The position numbers and the translations under genes were made by a program. Positions 35,438-44,560 of a DNA stretch of 64,000 nt are shown piece by piece. Positions within the stretch are counted from its first letter, which is position 1, and each line of letters starts with the position of its first letter. Source of the DNA: Lachnospiraceae bacterium (lineage in GTDB: Bacteria; Bacillota; Clostridia; Lachnospirales; Lachnospiraceae). The notes beneath the pieces were generated by a model. The model saw only the letters and a program-made list of their open reading frames with translations. It was not told where the DNA came from and did no database searches. The stretch spans positions 124,001-188,000 of the forward strand of contig JAGAYR010000044.1 in the NCBI GenBank assembly GCA_017940415.1, given 5' to 3'.

Positions 35438-36448
35438 ATGCCGGCAAATGCTTACGGTATCGACCTTGGTACCAACCACATCAAGATTTTCAATAACAAC
35501 GACAGCACCATCACCATTCAGAAAAACATGATCGCCATTAAAGACGAGAGTGAGTTTTTTGCATACGGTGATTCCGCTTACGAGATGCATGAAAAGGCAC
35601 CCGCAAATATTCAGATATCATATCCTTTAAGCTGCGGTGTCATTTCCGATCTTCACAATGTGGAGCTTCTTGTAAAATATATCATCAGCGATCTTCAGGG
35701 CGGCAGTCCCAAGAATGCCGATTTCCTTATAGCCGTTCCCTATGATATTACCGACGTTGAGAAGAGAGCATTCTATGATCTTCTCAAAGAAGCAGGTGTA
35801 AAAGCGCATAAGATCTATGTTACGCAGATGGCTATCGCCGACGGTGTCGGTATGGGCATTGACGTTAAGAATTCTGTCGGTGTTCTCGTGGTAAATGTAG
35901 GCTTTGAAACTACCGAGATTTCTGTGTTATCACTCGGCGGAATCGTTCTTTCCAAACTTATCAAAGAGGGCGGACTTAAATTCGACGATTCCATAAGAGC
36001 TGCCGTAAGAAACGAATTTGGTCTTATGATCGGTGGCAAAACTGCCGAGGAAGTTAAGAAGAACCTTAAAGAACTTGAGAAAGCAAATAAGGGAGCTACC
36101 GTATACGGAAGAGATATCGTAACCGGACTTCCCGTTCAGAGAGAGATTCCCACAAAGCTTATTGTTGATTCTCTTGAGGGAGATTTTAAGACTATCATCG
36201 ATAACATCAAGTTTATACTTGAGAGAACTCCCCCCGAACTTTCCGCGGATATCTTCAGAAACGGAATTTACCTTACCGGCGGAGCCAGCCAGGTGTCACA
36301 TCTTGTTGAAAGGATTGCGGACGGCACAGGCCTTAAGGTAAATGTAACCGATGAGCCTCTTACATCCACAGCATACGGGCTCGGAAGAATAATTCAGGAT
36401 CCGGAGTATTCCGGTCTGGCACAGAGTGCCGAGGGCATGGGTAAATGA
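35438..36448 (+). CDS. mreB: MreB-family actin homologue with altered catalytic motifs
   Basis: The 336-aa product has the actin-type phosphate 1 motif GIDLGTNHIKI at residues 7-17 and adenosine motif LTGGASQV. The phosphate 2 motif, normally DIGGGTTE, reads NVGFETTE (Asn153, Phe156, Glu157), and the helix normally reading EEPMAAA reads VTQMAIA. Both positions implicated in ATP hydrolysis are therefore changed. It starts the mreBCD-PBP2 operon, so it is very likely the cell-shape filament protein, but polymer dynamics may differ. Another MreB elsewhere in the genome is possible. Confidence 0.88.
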   Translation: MPANAYGIDLGTNHIKIFNNNDSTITIQKNMIAIKDESEFFAYGDSAYEMHEKAPANIQISYPLSCGVISDLHNVELLVKYIISDLQGGSPKNADFLIAVPYDITDVEKRAFYDLLKEAGVKAHKIYVTQMAIADGVGMGIDVKNSVGVLVVNVGFETTEISVLSLGGIVLSKLIKEGGLKFDDSIRAAVRNEFGLMIGGKTAEEVKKNLKELEKANKGATVYGRDIVTGLPVQREIPTKLIVDSLEGDFKTIIDNIKFILERTPPELSADIFRNGIYLTGGASQVSHLVERIADGTGLKVNVTDEPLTSTAYGLGRIIQDPEYSGLAQSAEGMGK

Positions 36449-37314
36449 GTCCTGTCGTAAAATCCAAGGGGGAGAGATTTACACTGCCAAGTAAATATCT
36501 CCTCCTTATTTTAACTTTCATATGCATAATCCTTATGGTACTGACCTATGGAACTTCAATTTTTGATGTTCCCGTTAATTCTGCGGTCGGTACTGTTATT
36601 GTGCCATTTGAAAAGGGGATATCCAGAGCGGGAGAGTGGCTCAGAAACCGTAAAGATGAGCTGACTTCCGTCAGAAGTCTTCTCGAAGAAAACCAGAGAC
36701 TCAGAGATCAGATTGATTCCCTCACGGAAGAAAATCTGATACTTACCCAGGAAAGATATGAGCTTACCGACATGCAGGCTCTTCTTGGGTTATCCGAGAC
36801 ATATTATTCATATAACAAAGTAGGCGCCAGAGTCATCTTCAAAGATGCAGGCAACTGGTACAGTTCGTTTATCATCGACAAGGGAACCGATGACGGTCTT
36901 GCAGTTGATATGAATGTAATTGCCGGCGGCGGTCTTGTGGGCAGGATCACCAAGATCGGACCTAATTGGGCAAGAGTGACATCAATAATCTCCGACGGGG
37001 TCAATGTAAGCGGTCAGGTGGTTTCATCCGACCTTACTCTTATGGTATCCGGAGATCTTAAACTTGTTGACAGAGGACTTTTAAATTTCTCTCTTTTGTC
37101 GGATCCTGAAGGACTTGTTGTAAAGGGAGACAAGGTTGTAACAAGTAATATCAGCGATAAATACCTTCCCGGACTTCTTATAGGTTACATAGATACTGTT
37201 CAGAACGATGCAAATAACCTTACCAAATCCGGTACCATTTCTGTTGCTACAGACTTCGATCACCTGTCCGTTGTTTTGGTGATCACTGATTTAAAAGATT
37301 ACGATTACGAATGA
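36445..37314 (+). CDS. mreC: Rod shape-determining protein MreC
   Basis: A 289-aa bitopic membrane protein: one transmembrane helix (about residues 17-37), a coiled coil (about 65-110, LLEENQRLRDQIDSLTEEN), then the beta-rich extracellular domain that binds PBP2. It overlaps mreB and mreD by 4 bp each. It links the cytoplasmic MreB filament to peptidoglycan synthases. Confidence 0.94.
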   Translation: MSPVVKSKGERFTLPSKYLLLILTFICIILMVLTYGTSIFDVPVNSAVGTVIVPFEKGISRAGEWLRNRKDELTSVRSLLEENQRLRDQIDSLTEENLILTQERYELTDMQALLGLSETYYSYNKVGARVIFKDAGNWYSSFIIDKGTDDGLAVDMNVIAGGGLVGRITKIGPNWARVTSIISDGVNVSGQVVSSDLTLMVSGDLKLVDRGLLNFSLLSDPEGLVVKGDKVVTSNISDKYLPGLLIGYIDTVQNDANNLTKSGTISVATDFDHLSVVLVITDLKDYDYE

Positions 37315-37835
37315 TTCAGCGAATTCTCATCGCAATTTCAATACCTTTCTTTTTCCTGCTTCAAACCGGTGTTTTTACATACCTGAAGCTTGGTAACTGT
37401 ATCCCAAATTTGATGGTTCTTATAGCATGCATATACGGATTCTTCTATGGTGAGAAATTCGGATGTGTCGTCGGTTTTTTCTGCGGTCTACTGATGGACA
37501 TATTTTTTGGGAATATGCTGGGTTTGAATGCGCTTATCATAATGCTCATAGGTTATATCAACGGCGGTTTCAGCGAACTGTTTTACGCGGAGGATATTCG
37601 TCTTCCCATGATTCTTTTGACTTTAAGCGACGCTACTTACGGACTTATGTATTATATTTCTACCTTCCTTATGAGAGGAAGGCTGTCCATCGGGTTTTAT
37701 ATGACCAAAGTAATTCTGCCTGAGATTTTTTATACGATACTTGTATCTTTGGTGATCTATCCCATCTTTCTTGCGATAGATACTTTGTTCAGAAATCTCA
37801 AACTCAGGAAGGAACTTGAAAAGCAGGATGTTTGA
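37311..37835 (+). CDS. mreD: Rod shape-determining protein MreD
   Basis: A 174-aa integral membrane protein with about five hydrophobic segments, normal length for MreD. ATG overlaps the mreC stop by 4 bp, and the 3' end overlaps the PBP2 start. Assignment rests on the topology and the invariant mreB-mreC-mreD order; sequence conservation in this family is low. Confidence 0.9.
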   Translation: MIQRILIAISIPFFFLLQTGVFTYLKLGNCIPNLMVLIACIYGFFYGEKFGCVVGFFCGLLMDIFFGNMLGLNALIIMLIGYINGGFSELFYAEDIRLPMILLTLSDATYGLMYYISTFLMRGRLSIGFYMTKVILPEIFYTILVSLVIYPIFLAIDTLFRNLKLRKELEKQDV

Positions 37836-40695
37836 CGGACTTCGTGAAAGGATAATAAGTATCTTCACGAGCAGAGTCACGATCATTTATCTGATCATGA
37901 CTTTACTTTGCGGTGTCCTTCTTTACAGGTGCTTTGTCCTTCAGATAATCAACGGTCAGGATTACCTCGACAATTTCATGCTTGAGCAGGAAAAAGTCAG
38001 GGATATTATGCCCACAAGAGGCAATATATACGACAGAAACGGAAATCTTCTCGCATATAATGAGCTTGCCTATTCCATAAATATCGAAGACACATTTGAG
38101 ACTTCTTCAACAAAGGATAAAAAGCTTAATGAGCTCATCTATACCCTTGTTAAGCTTATCGAAAAAAACGGTGATACCATCGATTCCGACTTCAAGATAG
38201 ACATTAATGAAGACGGTGAATTTGTATATACGGTATCAGATGCTAATCTTAACAGATTTTTGGCTGATGTATACGATCATGCCGATACCAAGGACCTTAC
38301 AGAAGAAGAAAAAGCATCCACCCCCGTTCAGGTACTTATATATCTCAGCAGGAAATCGGGAAAAGGTTTCCATTTTGCTGTGGGTGATTATATCGATCCC
38401 GAAGACACAAAATCAGAGTTTATCGAAGGCAAAGGGTATACCAACAAGGAATGGCTTGAGATCATTGAAATCCGTTATGCCATGAGCCTTACCTCATATC
38501 GTAAATATATCGGTACCACCATATCCACCGATGTTAAACCGGAAACCGTTGCTCTTATAATGGAGAACTCCGATATTCTTCCCGGTGTTTCCATTCAGGA
38601 GGATACGGTCAGAAGATATGTAAATTCGGTTTATTTTGCACATATTCTTGGATATACCGGCAGGATTTCAGCCGAAGAGATAGATCTGCTGAATCAGAGA
38701 ATGATTGATGAAGGAGCCACCGAAGGCACTTATACCTCGGAAGATGTAGTCGGAAAAAGCGGAATAGAAAATTATCTTGAAACCACTCTCCAGGGAACAA
38801 AGGGATATGAGAGGGTGATGGTTGATAATACCGGTAAGGTTCTTTCTGTCCTTGAGCATAAAGATGCTGTCAGAGGCCAGGATGTTTATCTGTCCATTGA
38901 TATGGACCTTACCATGGAGCTTTATGACATCACAGAGAGAAAGATCGCTTATATTCTTATTCAAAAGCTTCAAAATGCGAAATTTGCCGTAAGAACAACC
39001 GACTCGGTCAAGACAATACCCATTGCTGATGTATATTATGCCGTGTTCAGAAATAATGTTCTGGATATTTCTCATTTCTCCGCAGAAGATGCTCAGCCTG
39101 TTGAAAGGGATGTATACGAGAGATTTCTTTCATACAAAGAGACTGTCTATTCCACACTTGAGACAGGTATGCGAACCACCAGAACTCCTTATGAAAAGCT
39201 TTCCGATGAGTACAAGATCTATCAGTATTATGTAGTAAAGCTCTTGATGAATAACGGAGTCATAATGACATCCGAAGTGGATACCGAAGATCCCATCTAT
39301 AAAGCTTGGGATGAAGGCGGAAATGTTTCTCTCGGTGATTTTCTGGATCATGCCATAGCCATGGGATGGGTGGATATTTCCAAACTTGAACTTGAGTCAA
39401 GATACGCAAGTTCTTCGGAGATCTTTGACGCTCTAATCGTAAAAAGCTTTAAACTCTGCGATGCTGATGATGAATACCAGACCAGATTTTATAAATATAT
39501 GATCTTAAATGATAAGATCTCAGGATATCAGGTTTGCAAACTTCTTATTGAGCAGGAAGCAATATATGTACCTGAGTCGGATATAAACAGGCTTAATTCA
39601 GGTGCCATAAGTGCATATTCCTTTATGGTAAACAGAATCTCCAACCTGGATATAACTCCCGCTCAGCTTGCTCTAGAACCCTGCAACGGTTCCGTTGTAA
39701 TGACCAATCCCAATAACGGACAGGTGCTTGCTCTTGTTTCTTACCCGGGATATGACAACAATATGCTTGCCAATAGTGTTGATACCGCATATTGGAACAG
39801 ACTGCTTAATGATGATTCTTCACCTCTTTTGAATTTTGCCACCCAGTATAAAGCGGCACCGGGATCTACTTTTAAGATAGTGGCGGCAACCGCCGGATTG
39901 CGTGAAGGAGTTATCAATACTTCAACACTTATCAACTGTAACGGAATTTTCACCGATATCGAACCTCCCTCTAAGTGTACCGCTGTTCACGGTAATGAAA
40001 CCGTAAGAACGGCTATCAGGGATTCGTGTAACCTGTATTTCTTCAATGTAGGATACAGGCTGGCTACATTAAACGGTTATTATGACGATGCTGCGGGTCT
40101 TGAATACCTCTACAAATATGCCGATATGTACGGCTTATCCGTAAGGTCAGGGGTGGAGATAACCGAATATGAGCCGGATGTATCGGACAAGGACTCTGTA
40201 CGATCTTACATAGGGCAGGGTACCAATGCTTATACAACTACGCAGCTTGCAAGGTATGTTTCCAGTATCGCCAACGGAGGAACCACGTATGACCTGACGC
40301 TGCTTGATCATATTGAGGACTCATACGGGCGAACCGTATGGGAGCACGAGCCGGTTATATATAACACCGTCGAGATGGAAGACTACCAGTGGAATGCCAT
40401 AGTTAACGGTATGATGGATGGCGTTAACAACAAGCCTTATTTTGCGGATATTCCCGTTCCTGTTGCGGGTAAGACCGGTACGGCTCAGCAGTCCAGATCC
40501 AAACCCGATCATGCACTTTATATTGCATTTGCGCCCGCTGTCGGTGAACCTGAAGTTGCACTATGTGTAAGAATTCCTTTCGGATTCTATTCGGATTATG
40601 CGGCTCAGCTTGCTCATGAATGTCTTCAGGCTTATTACCATGTGGAACCTGAAACAGATCAAAGCTCATATGCTACCGATGAAAGACGAGACTGA
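37828..40695 (+). CDS. mrdA: Penicillin-binding protein 2 (elongasome transpeptidase), enlarged
   Basis: Class B PBP that cross-links peptidoglycan during elongation with RodA. From ATG 37828 the product has 955 aa: one N-terminal membrane helix (about residues 17-37), a pedestal region starting with PTRGNIYDRNGN, and the transpeptidase domain with SxxK Ser680 (GSTFK), SxN Ser733 (SCN) and KTG Lys882 (KTGTAQQ). The catalytic Ser lies about 350 residues later than in E. coli PBP2 because of large insertions in the non-catalytic part. A TTG at 37816 with AGGAAGGA just before it is an alternative start. Confidence 0.94.
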   Translation: MFDGLRERIISIFTSRVTIIYLIMTLLCGVLLYRCFVLQIINGQDYLDNFMLEQEKVRDIMPTRGNIYDRNGNLLAYNELAYSINIEDTFETSSTKDKKLNELIYTLVKLIEKNGDTIDSDFKIDINEDGEFVYTVSDANLNRFLADVYDHADTKDLTEEEKASTPVQVLIYLSRKSGKGFHFAVGDYIDPEDTKSEFIEGKGYTNKEWLEIIEIRYAMSLTSYRKYIGTTISTDVKPETVALIMENSDILPGVSIQEDTVRRYVNSVYFAHILGYTGRISAEEIDLLNQRMIDEGATEGTYTSEDVVGKSGIENYLETTLQGTKGYERVMVDNTGKVLSVLEHKDAVRGQDVYLSIDMDLTMELYDITERKIAYILIQKLQNAKFAVRTTDSVKTIPIADVYYAVFRNNVLDISHFSAEDAQPVERDVYERFLSYKETVYSTLETGMRTTRTPYEKLSDEYKIYQYYVVKLLMNNGVIMTSEVDTEDPIYKAWDEGGNVSLGDFLDHAIAMGWVDISKLELESRYASSSEIFDALIVKSFKLCDADDEYQTRFYKYMILNDKISGYQVCKLLIEQEAIYVPESDINRLNSGAISAYSFMVNRISNLDITPAQLALEPCNGSVVMTNPNNGQVLALVSYPGYDNNMLANSVDTAYWNRLLNDDSSPLLNFATQYKAAPGSTFKIVAATAGLREGVINTSTLINCNGIFTDIEPPSKCTAVHGNETVRTAIRDSCNLYFFNVGYRLATLNGYYDDAAGLEYLYKYADMYGLSVRSGVEITEYEPDVSDKDSVRSYIGQGTNAYTTTQLARYVSSIANGGTTYDLTLLDHIEDSYGRTVWEHEPVIYNTVEMEDYQWNAIVNGMMDGVNNKPYFADIPVPVAGKTGTAQQSRSKPDHALYIAFAPAVGEPEVALCVRIPFGFYSDYAAQLAHECLQAYYHVEPETDQSSYATDERRD

Positions 40696-40716
40696 TATTT
40701 TCCTATGGAGGGATAA

Positions 40717-41412
40717 ATGAGTCAGGGAGTGACTTTAAAAAGCTATAACGGTGCCATAAAACTCATACTCGATCCGGAGATGAACTTTAATGAGCTTCTC
40801 GGGCTTGTAAGGGATAAGTTTTATGGATCCAGAAATTTCCTGGGCTCAGCTTCCATAATCCTTGATATTGAAGGAAGAAAACTGTCGGATATAGAAGAAT
40901 CGCTCATTGTGGATGCCATAAATGCCAGCTGTGACGTGGATGTTGCATGCATTGTGGGCAAAAATGAAAATGATCAGGAACATATCAGGAAAGTGGGAGA
41001 GATATTGAATGATAAGATCAATTCTCTCGATAAATGCATTATCCTTCAGTCTTCGGTCATGAATAAACAGGTGATTGACGTAGAGGACAGCGTTTTGGTC
41101 CTTGGGGACGTCAATCCCGGAAGCCAGATCAGGAGTGCAGGAAATATCATTGTTCTGGGCGGATTATATGGTTCTGCATATGCAGGTTCTTCGGGCGATG
41201 AATCCACATTTGTATGCGCTATAGAAATGGAGCCGGAAAGTCTGTTTATAGGTGATAAGAAGTACATTCCGGACAGCAAACCGATATGGTCCGCGATGCT
41301 TAAACCTGCACCGAAAGTTGCCAGGGTTTCGGACGGAGAATTGACCATAGGACCTCTTAACAGGGTCGTGATGGAGAAGATTTATGAGTCTAAGAAATTA
41401 TCACATTCGTGA
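40717..41412 (+). CDS. minC: Septum site-determining protein MinC
   Basis: A 231-aa inhibitor of FtsZ assembly. The C-terminal right-handed beta-helix is clear (VLGDVNPGSQIRSAGNIIVLGGL and the following GSAYAG), while the N-terminal FtsZ-binding domain is divergent. The expected partners minD and minE do not follow; rodA starts within its last 29 bases. Without MinD nearby, MinC localisation must depend on a distant minD or another factor. Confidence 0.9.
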   Translation: MSQGVTLKSYNGAIKLILDPEMNFNELLGLVRDKFYGSRNFLGSASIILDIEGRKLSDIEESLIVDAINASCDVDVACIVGKNENDQEHIRKVGEILNDKINSLDKCIILQSSVMNKQVIDVEDSVLVLGDVNPGSQIRSAGNIIVLGGLYGSAYAGSSGDESTFVCAIEMEPESLFIGDKKYIPDSKPIWSAMLKPAPKVARVSDGELTIGPLNRVVMEKIYESKKLSHS

Positions 41413-42559
41413 TTATGATTTCAAAATAATACTGTTTGCCGTTCTTTTATCGATTATCGGTGTTTTTGCCATATCCTCCGCTATGGGTGATACGGCTGCC
41501 GGTCATGAGAACGTAAAAAAGCAGATTTTCGGTATTATTTTCGGTTCCGTGCTGATGATCATCACATCTTTGATTGATTATCATTTCATCATGAAATTCA
41601 GGATACCGATGTACATTTTTACAATTTTTATCCTTGTTTTGGTAATGGTTGGGGGTCATTCCTCCCATAATGCCCAAAGATGGCTGAATATCGGCTCCAT
41701 AACCTTCCAGCCTTCCGAACTTGCCAAGCTTTTGTTGATTTTATTTTTGGCTTCGTTTATTATGAAATACAAGGATAAAATAAGCAGTTTTCATTTGCTT
41801 TTGGTATGTTCTGCGCTGTTTTTGGTACCGTTTTTTCTGGTGTTTAAACAGCCCGATCTTTCGACCAGTATCGTACTTGTTTTCATCTTTGCCGCTATCA
41901 TGTTTTCAAGCGGTATTAAGAAACGAGTAATACTGATCCTGATGCTGATCGTTATACCGGTGAGTGTTGCATTTGTAAGTTATATGCTGAACCCGGATAA
42001 CGATGTTCTGGAAGGATATCAGCTCAAGAGGATATACGGTTTCCTTTATCCCGAAGAGTATCCCGACATTGCATATCAGCAGAACAATTCCGTAACCGCT
42101 ATCGGATCCGGAATGCTCGAAGGTAAGGGCTATAAAAACAATCAGATTACTTCGGTCAAGAACAGCAATTTTCTTTCGGAGGCCGAAACCGATTTCATAT
42201 TTGCCGTTATAGGCGAGGAATTCGGATTCAGGGGAGCTTCGGTCACGATAATATTACTTTTTTTGGTATCTCTGAGCTGTCTCAGTGTGGGGATACGGGC
42301 AAAGGATACTGCCGGGGCCGTCATATGCGCCGGAATGGGTACATTTATCGGTGTACAGGGTTTTATGAATATAGCCGTTGCTACATTCCTGATGCCCAAT
42401 ACCGGTATTCCGCTGCCATTTGTCAGTTATGGTCTTACATCACTTGTTACGCTGTATTTGGGACTTGGGGTAGTTCTGAATGTTAGGCTTCAGGTGAAAC
42501 ATTCAGTCAATCCGCTGGATGAATTCACACTAAATTTTAATGGAAAGGGGCCGTATTAG
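41384..42559 (+). CDS. rodA: SEDS glycosyltransferase RodA
   Basis: A 391-aa polytopic lipid II polymerase of the SEDS family that works with the PBP2 encoded upstream. Motifs: FQPSELAKL near residue 107 and the C-terminal NTGIPLPFVSYG; the usual GGSS after it reads GLTS here. GGAG (41373-41376) supports ATG 41384, which is inside minC. FtsW is the alternative, but the operon context favours RodA. Confidence 0.93.
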   Translation: MSLRNYHIRDYDFKIILFAVLLSIIGVFAISSAMGDTAAGHENVKKQIFGIIFGSVLMIITSLIDYHFIMKFRIPMYIFTIFILVLVMVGGHSSHNAQRWLNIGSITFQPSELAKLLLILFLASFIMKYKDKISSFHLLLVCSALFLVPFFLVFKQPDLSTSIVLVFIFAAIMFSSGIKKRVILILMLIVIPVSVAFVSYMLNPDNDVLEGYQLKRIYGFLYPEEYPDIAYQQNNSVTAIGSGMLEGKGYKNNQITSVKNSNFLSEAETDFIFAVIGEEFGFRGASVTIILLFLVSLSCLSVGIRAKDTAGAVICAGMGTFIGVQGFMNIAVATFLMPNTGIPLPFVSYGLTSLVTLYLGLGVVLNVRLQVKHSVNPLDEFTLNFNGKGPY

Positions 42560-42565
42560 GGGATA

Positions 42566-42961
42566 ATGAACATTGCACTTATCGCTCATGATTCCAAGAA
42601 AAAGCTTATGCAGAACTTTTGCGTTGCTTATCGCGGAATCCTGACAAAGCACGATCTATACGCCACAGGAACAACAGGAAGACTTATCGAGGAGGTTACC
42701 AATCTTTCGATACATAAATTCCTGGCAGGTCATTTGGGAGGAGAGCAGCAGCTTGCTGCACAGATCGAACAGAATCTCATCGATCTTGTAATATTCCTCA
42801 GGGATCCGGTCAATACCACCGTTCATGAGCCCAATGTAGAGAACGTATTCAGGGACTGTGATCTTCATAATATTCCGCTCGCAACTAACCTTGCCAGCGC
42901 GGAACTCCTTATAAAATCCCTCGACAGAGGCGATCTTGAATGGAGAGAGATGTATAAATGA
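42566..42961 (+). CDS. mgsA: Methylglyoxal synthase
   Basis: Converts dihydroxyacetone phosphate to methylglyoxal and phosphate, a bypass of lower glycolysis when phosphate is short. The 131-aa product matches the family end to end: ALIAHDSKK at the N-terminus, TGTTG phosphate-binding loop, LAGHLGGEQQ and the catalytic Asp in LRDPVN. It is placed after rodA, an order found in other clostridia, and overlaps the carboxypeptidase gene by 4 bp. Confidence 0.96.
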   Translation: MNIALIAHDSKKKLMQNFCVAYRGILTKHDLYATGTTGRLIEEVTNLSIHKFLAGHLGGEQQLAAQIEQNLIDLVIFLRDPVNTTVHEPNVENVFRDCDLHNIPLATNLASAELLIKSLDRGDLEWREMYK

Positions 42962-43953
42962 TCCGTCTTTTCGGTAAATTCAAGTTCAGATTATTATCAC
43001 TTTTCATATTAGTTTCGCTTATCATAACGGGATGCGGATCCGATTTTGCATCCCCTTATTCTGCGTCCGTTTTGGCTTCTGAAATGGCCGGAAGGGGCTT
43101 TACAGCCGAACTTAAGGCAGAGTCTTTTGCATCAGATCTTTGCGTTATCACCGAGAATATTCCAGTAGAAGGGCTTGAGCTTTCGACTCAGGTTGAATCC
43201 TATCTGCTTATTGATGTAAATAACAGAACAGCATTGGCTGCATATGATGTTAACCGTCAGATTCATCCCGCATCCACCACCAAGCTTATGACAGCTCTGG
43301 TTGCACTTGAGAATTGCTCGATGGATGAGAAGATAGTTCTTGGTGAAGAAGTAACCGGATTTGCCTATGATGAGACCGTTCTACCCGGTAAGGTTGGAGA
43401 TGTCATGACCATGGATCAGGCTCTTCATTTCATGCTTATGTATTCGGCCAATGATATCGCCAATTCCATTGCGGTTCACGTAGCCGGAAGCATTCCCAAT
43501 TTCTGTAATATGATGAATGAGAAGGCAGCTGAGATCGGAGCTACAAATACTCATTTCTCAAATCCTCACGGTCTTGATGCGGACGACCATCTTACCACAG
43601 CATATGATCTTTATCTTATTCTGAATGAATGTATCAAATACGAGAAATTCGTGGAGATAGTGTCCAGTTCGGAATATTCCACCGTGTATACCAATTCACA
43701 GGGTAAAAACGTTGATAAGACCGTAAGAAGTACGGATCTGTTTATCAGAACCGATAAAGATGTAAATCCCCCTGCGGGAATCACCGTTATCGGCGGAAAG
43801 ACCGGAACAACAGGCAAAGCGGGTCATTGCCTTATAGTATTGTGCAGGGATTCGGCAGGCAATCCGTACATATCATGTGTCATGGGAACTGCTGATACCG
43901 ACTCACTTTATGAGCATCACAAAATGCTCATGAATCTTATCCTAAACGGTTAA
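42958..43953 (+). CDS. D-alanyl-D-alanine carboxypeptidase, predicted lipoprotein
   Basis: A 331-aa serine-type DacA-family enzyme that trims the terminal D-Ala of peptidoglycan pentapeptides. Catalytic motifs: SxxK in HPASTTKLM, SxN in YSAND and KTG in GGKTGTTG. The N-terminus has a basic stretch, a hydrophobic core and a lipobox LIITGC (Cys26), so it is probably anchored by a lipid rather than by the C-terminal amphipathic helix typical of DacA, which is missing. It ends the cell-shape operon; a terminator overlaps its stop. Confidence 0.9.
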   Translation: MIRLFGKFKFRLLSLFILVSLIITGCGSDFASPYSASVLASEMAGRGFTAELKAESFASDLCVITENIPVEGLELSTQVESYLLIDVNNRTALAAYDVNRQIHPASTTKLMTALVALENCSMDEKIVLGEEVTGFAYDETVLPGKVGDVMTMDQALHFMLMYSANDIANSIAVHVAGSIPNFCNMMNEKAAEIGATNTHFSNPHGLDADDHLTTAYDLYLILNECIKYEKFVEIVSSSEYSTVYTNSQGKNVDKTVRSTDLFIRTDKDVNPPAGITVIGGKTGTTGKAGHCLIVLCRDSAGNPYISCVMGTADTDSLYEHHKMLMNLILNG

Positions 43954-43979
43954 AAAGCGATTGAAAAAAAACGCTTTTT
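43952..43979 (+). terminator. Terminator of the mre-rodA-dac operon
   Basis: AAAAAGCG (43952-43959) pairs with CGCTTTTT (43972-43979); the stem begins within the stop codon and the descending arm supplies the T run. The loop contains the -35 box of the next promoter. Confidence 0.75.
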
Positions 43980-43989
43980 AAACTATAAT
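43961..43989 (+). promoter_or_regulatory. Sigma-A promoter nested in the terminator
   Basis: TTGAAA (43961-43966) and TATAAT (43984-43989) are separated by 17 bp. The -35 lies in the terminator loop. The predicted transcript begins near 43996 and has a 5' leader of about 75 bases before the GTG at 44072. Confidence 0.75.
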
Positions 43990-44071
43990 CTTATTAGTGA
44001 TCTACGAGAACCGAAAACGATTTTCCGGGAAGAGTTGATACACTAAAATAACAGCATCGGAGGGCAAATTA

Positions 44072-44500
44072 GTGGTTTCATTGATAGTTGGTCAGAAGGG
44101 CAAAGGTAAGACTAAGGAGCTTTTGGACAGGGTTAATGCCGATGTAAAGAACGTCTCGGGTAATATTGTATATCTTGATAAGGACACAGCTCATATGTAT
44201 GAGCTCAACAACAAGATCAGACTTATCAATGTAAGCGAATTCGATATTTCCAATTCAGATCAGTTCTATGGCTTCGTTGCAGGTATCATCTCCCAGAATC
44301 ACGATATTCAGGAAATCTTTATTGATTCCTACGCTAAGATCTCTCAGCAGGTAGACAAGGATATCACCGAGAATGTTGAGAAACTTGCTGCTCTTTCCGA
44401 TAAGTACAAGGTTGATATGGTACTTTCCGTATCAATTGAAAGAAGCAAATTCCCCGCAGGTCTTCAGGCAGACGAGAAGATTGCAATTAATTTCCTTTAA
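44072..44500 (+). CDS. Small P-loop ATPase-like protein, function unknown
   Basis: A 142-aa protein starting at GTG with CGGAGGG upstream. The N-terminal P-loop GQKGKGKT (residues 7-14) and a Walker B-like IFIDSYA (about 89) suggest nucleotide binding, but the fold is much smaller than PilT or typical ATPases. From memory, similar Lachnospiraceae proteins are often annotated as twitching motility or hypothetical proteins, which is not informative. It has its own promoter and is followed by a hairpin and the HlyD-like gene. Confidence 0.7.
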   Translation: MVSLIVGQKGKGKTKELLDRVNADVKNVSGNIVYLDKDTAHMYELNNKIRLINVSEFDISNSDQFYGFVAGIISQNHDIQEIFIDSYAKISQQVDKDITENVEKLAALSDKYKVDMVLSVSIERSKFPAGLQADEKIAINFL

Positions 44501-44518
44501 TTTTTAACAGACTGAAAA

Positions 44519-44556
44519 CCCCGGATATGACTGAATAAGCCGCATCCGGGGTGTAT
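44519..44556 (+). terminator. Hairpin terminator/attenuator before HlyD-like gene
   Basis: CCCCGGAT (44519-44526) pairs perfectly with ATCCGGGG (44544-44551) around a 17-base loop. The tail TGTATTTAT is poor in Ts, and the next start codon is ten bases away, so partial readthrough into the downstream operon is likely. Confidence 0.5.
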
Positions 44557-44560
44557 TTAT

